A stretch of DNA of 8,340 bases, from NCBI GenBank assembly GCA_902782715.1, contig CACZOG010000034.1, positions 1 to 8,340 of the forward strand, given 5' to 3'. Positions 6,724 to 8,340 of the stretch are shown piece after piece (positions within the stretch are counted from its first letter, which is position 1; each line of letters begins with the position of its first letter). Made by a program: the position numbers and the translations under genes. The notes under the pieces were generated by a model. That model saw only the letters and a program-made list of their open reading frames with translations. It was not told the origin of the DNA and made no database searches. Source of the stretch: an uncultured Lachnospiraceae bacterium. GTDB taxonomy: Bacteria > Bacillota > Clostridia > Lachnospirales > Lachnospiraceae.

Positions 6724-7356
6724 TTAATTTTCGTTTTCGTGAATTTTAAAAGATAATTTCATTAAGCTGTCCGAAAGGTGAACGTTTTCGACATTGATTG
6801 AATCGGGAACTTCCAGGTCACAGTGAGCAAAATTCCAGATACCCGAAATATTGCATGAAACAAGTGTTTTGGCTATTTCAACCGCACCCTGTTTCGGAAG
6901 TGTGAGAACCGCAATGTCGATATTGTTTTCTTTTATAAAAGGAGCAAGGTCTTTGGTGTCCATGATCGTCATGCCGCGAACCTTCTTTCCGATGATCTCG
7001 CTGTTGCAATCGAAAATTCCTTTTACAAAAAATCCTCTTTTTTCAAAGTTCATGTAATTGGCAAGAGCCTGTCCCAAATTTCCGGCTCCGACAATGATAA
7101 GATTATGTCTCTTGTCCAAACCGAGTATCTTGCCTATTTCTTCATAAAGATAATTAACGTTGTAACCGTAACCCTGCTGTCCGAAACCGCCGAAATGATT
7201 GAAATCCTGTCTTATCTGTGAAGCGGTAACATTCATTCTTTTGGATAATTCTCCCGATGAAATCCTTTCGAAGCCTTCGTCTTTTAAGTCTCCGAGGTAT
7301 CTGAAATATCTCGGAAGTCTGGAAATTACAACCTGAGAAATATTCTTGTCCTGCAT
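6724..7356 (-). CDS. rex: Redox-sensing transcriptional repressor Rex
   Basis: The 210-residue protein matches Rex in full and in length. Residues 1-80 form the winged-helix DNA-binding domain, with SRLPRYFRYL (12-21), the recognition region TASQIRQDFNHFG (44-56) and the wing GFGQQGYGYN (57-66). Residues 83-200 form a Rossmann domain with the dinucleotide motif GAGNLG (90-95) and a C-terminal swap helix near 194-207. Rex dimers bind operators when NAD+ is high and release them when NADH rises, which switches on fermentation and NADH-oxidising genes in Firmicutes. AGGGG lies seven bases before the ATG. It is the first gene of a tight cluster with the coiled-coil gene, nnrD and a CNNM-family gene. 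A full Rex palindrome is not visible in the 68 bases upstream, only one half-site-like TTGTGAAAA at 7410-7418, so autoregulation is not shown. Confidence 0.96.
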   Translation of the reverse strand: MQDKNISQVVISRLPRYFRYLGDLKDEGFERISSGELSKRMNVTASQIRQDFNHFGGFGQQGYGYNVNYLYEEIGKILGLDKRHNLIIVGAGNLGQALANYMNFEKRGFFVKGIFDCNSEIIGKKVRGMTIMDTKDLAPFIKENNIDIAVLTLPKQGAVEIAKTLVSCNISGIWNFAHCDLEVPDSINVENVHLSDSLMKLSFKIHENEN

Positions 7357-7382
7357 TATCTAACCCCTGATAAAATTACAAA

Positions 7383-7411
7383 AAGGCGACAAAAATATAT
7401 TTTGCCGCCTT
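7383..7411 (-). terminator. Intrinsic terminator after serA
   Basis: On the minus strand a 12-base-pair stem, AAGGCGGCAAAA with TTTTGTCGCCTT (one G-T pair), closes a five-base loop and is followed by TTTGTAATTTT. It lies 13 bases after the serA stop and 26 bases before the rex start codon. The T-rich tail is only on the minus-strand side, so it acts on serA transcription. The tail is interrupted by a G and As, so termination may be partial. Confidence 0.85.
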
Positions 7412-7424
7412 GTGAAAATTAATG

Positions 7425-8340
7425 TTATTTAACTCTTCTTACTCTGAATACGCCTTCAAGAGCTTCAAGTTTTTCAATAATATGATCAAGATCGGCACTT
7501 TCTGAATCGATCATTGTGTAAGCATAATCACCTTTGGACTTGTTGGTCATATCGGAAATATTGATTCCGTCTTCACCGAACAGACCTGTGAACTTTGTGA
7601 TCATGTTAGCTATATTCTTATGGAAAATTGCAACTCTTGCAGCCTGTGTGCAGATACCCATATCGCAGTTGGGATAGTTAACGGAATTGATGATGTTACC
7701 GTTTTCAAGGTAATTCTTCATTTCCTTAACAGCCATCTTTGCACAGTTATCTTCAGACTCTTCCGTAGAAGCTCCGAGGTGAGGGATCACGATGCATCCG
7801 TCCTGACCTGCTGTTGTAGGATTAGCGAAATCGGATACATACTTACGAACCTTGCCTGCTTTAAGTGCTTCAAGAAGATCGTTCTCATTAACAAGGATGT
7901 CACGAGCGAAGTTAAGAATGATAACTCCGTCTTTCATCTTTGCGATAGCTTCAGCATTGATCATTCCCTTTGTAGAATCTAAAGCGGGAACGTGAATTGT
8001 GATGAAATCAGCATTTTCATAGATCTCATCAAGTGTATTTACATGCTTGATATCACGGCTTAAGCTCCATGCTGCATTGATCGAAAGATAAGGATCGTAT
8101 CCGTAAACTTCCATGCCGAGGCTCTTTGCTGCATTGGCAACCTTAACACCGATAGCACCAAGACCGATAACACCGAGCTTCTTGCCTTCAATTTCCGTAC
8201 CTGCGAAAGCCTTTTTAGCCTTCTCTGCAGTCTTGGCAATATTCTCGTCAGCCTTGTTCTCTTTAACCCATTCGATACCGCCTACGATATCACGGCTTGC
8301 AAGAAGCATACCTGCGATAACGAGTTCCTTAACACCGTTA
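7425..8340 (-). CDS. serA: D-3-phosphoglycerate dehydrogenase, C-terminal part (runs off right edge)
   Basis: The frame is open to the right edge and gives 304 residues; the ATG at 8309 is internal, since NGVKELVIAG precedes it as in other SerA proteins. Roughly 85 N-terminal residues are missing, which would give the short form of about 385-390 residues. The enzyme oxidises 3-phosphoglycerate with NAD+ as the first step of serine synthesis. In visible numbering, the Rossmann motif GLGAIG is at 59-64, with an acidic NAD-type residue in YGYDPY just after. The substrate-binding Arg is in NFARDIL (about 143-149) and the catalytic His in IPHLGAS near 185-191. A C-terminal ACT domain (about 232-304) includes GEDGINISDM. 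The usual Glu region, LDVFE in classic family members, reads VSDFANP here, which I believe is normal for this short clade. A strong hairpin terminator follows. serC may lie to the right, but that is not seen. Confidence 0.93.
   Translation of the reverse strand, partial: NGVKELVIAGMLLASRDIVGGIEWVKENKADENIAKTAEKAKKAFAGTEIEGKKLGVIGLGAIGVKVANAAKSLGMEVYGYDPYLSINAAWSLSRDIKHVNTLDEIYENADFITIHVPALDSTKGMINAEAIAKMKDGVIILNFARDILVNENDLLEALKAGKVRKYVSDFANPTTAGQDGCIVIPHLGASTEESEDNCAKMAVKEMKNYLENGNIINSVNYPNCDMGICTQAARVAIFHKNIANMITKFTGLFGEDGINISDMTNKSKGDYAYTMIDSESADLDHIIEKLEALEGVFRVRRVK

Noticed and set aside
7407..7427. Possible full Rex operator upstream of rex
   Set aside because: Only one arm (TTGTGAAAA at 7410-7418) fits the Rex consensus; the other arm matches at about one position of seven, so a full site is not supported.
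7620..7982. A 120-codon plus-strand open frame opposite serA
   Set aside because: It is antisense to a well-conserved SerA region and its product is Cys-rich without a recognisable domain; it reflects codon bias of serA.
8307..8309. ATG at 8309 as the start of serA
   Set aside because: The frame continues upstream to the edge with conserved SerA residues (NGVKELVIAG), and no ribosome binding site precedes this ATG.

Overview
The window looks like chromosomal DNA of an anaerobic Firmicute, most likely a Lachnospiraceae member such as Butyrivibrio, Roseburia or a relative. The reasons are moderately low G+C with clear AGGAGG-type ribosome binding sites, clostridial-type YebC, Rex and short SerA proteins, and a coiled-coil protein between rex and nnrD that I associate with that family. 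The assignment is inference, not a database result. All nine genes lie on the minus strand, so transcription runs from high to low coordinates. There are no RNA genes, mobile elements, CRISPR arrays or riboswitches that I can support, and no gene-free stretch longer than about 75 bases.

Right edge (8340-7425): the 3' part of serA, the first enzyme of serine synthesis. It is followed by a clear intrinsic terminator at 7383-7411 in the 68-base gap before rex.

Middle (7356-3758): a tight four-gene cluster. It holds rex (NADH/NAD+-sensing repressor), an uncharacterised 202-residue coiled-coil protein, a stand-alone nnrD (repair of hydrated NAD(P)H) and a CNNM/CorC-type membrane protein with CBS domains. 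Gaps are 14 and 2 bases, then a 17-base overlap, so the four are almost surely one translationally coupled unit. A redox sensor, a nicotinamide-cofactor repair enzyme, an unknown protein and a nucleotide-binding-type membrane protein together suggest a redox/energy housekeeping module. The CNNM membrane domain seems to have lost the usual ion-site residues.

Left part (3757-1): a near-consensus sigma-A promoter (TTGAAA, 17 bases, TATAAT) starts a second unit: yebC (translation or regulatory factor), metY (O-acetylhomoserine sulfhydrylase), a GtrB-like polyprenyl-phosphate glycosyltransferase, and the N-terminal 220 residues of a polytopic membrane protein that resembles a GT-C glycosyltransferase and runs off the left edge. 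The last two probably work together: GtrB loads a sugar on a lipid carrier and the membrane enzyme uses it outside the cell.

Most of the window is ordinary core metabolism. The points worth a second look are the unknown coiled-coil protein and its cluster, the degenerate CNNM domain, the missing ribosome binding site of nnrD, and the lack of a visible promoter between the terminator and rex.
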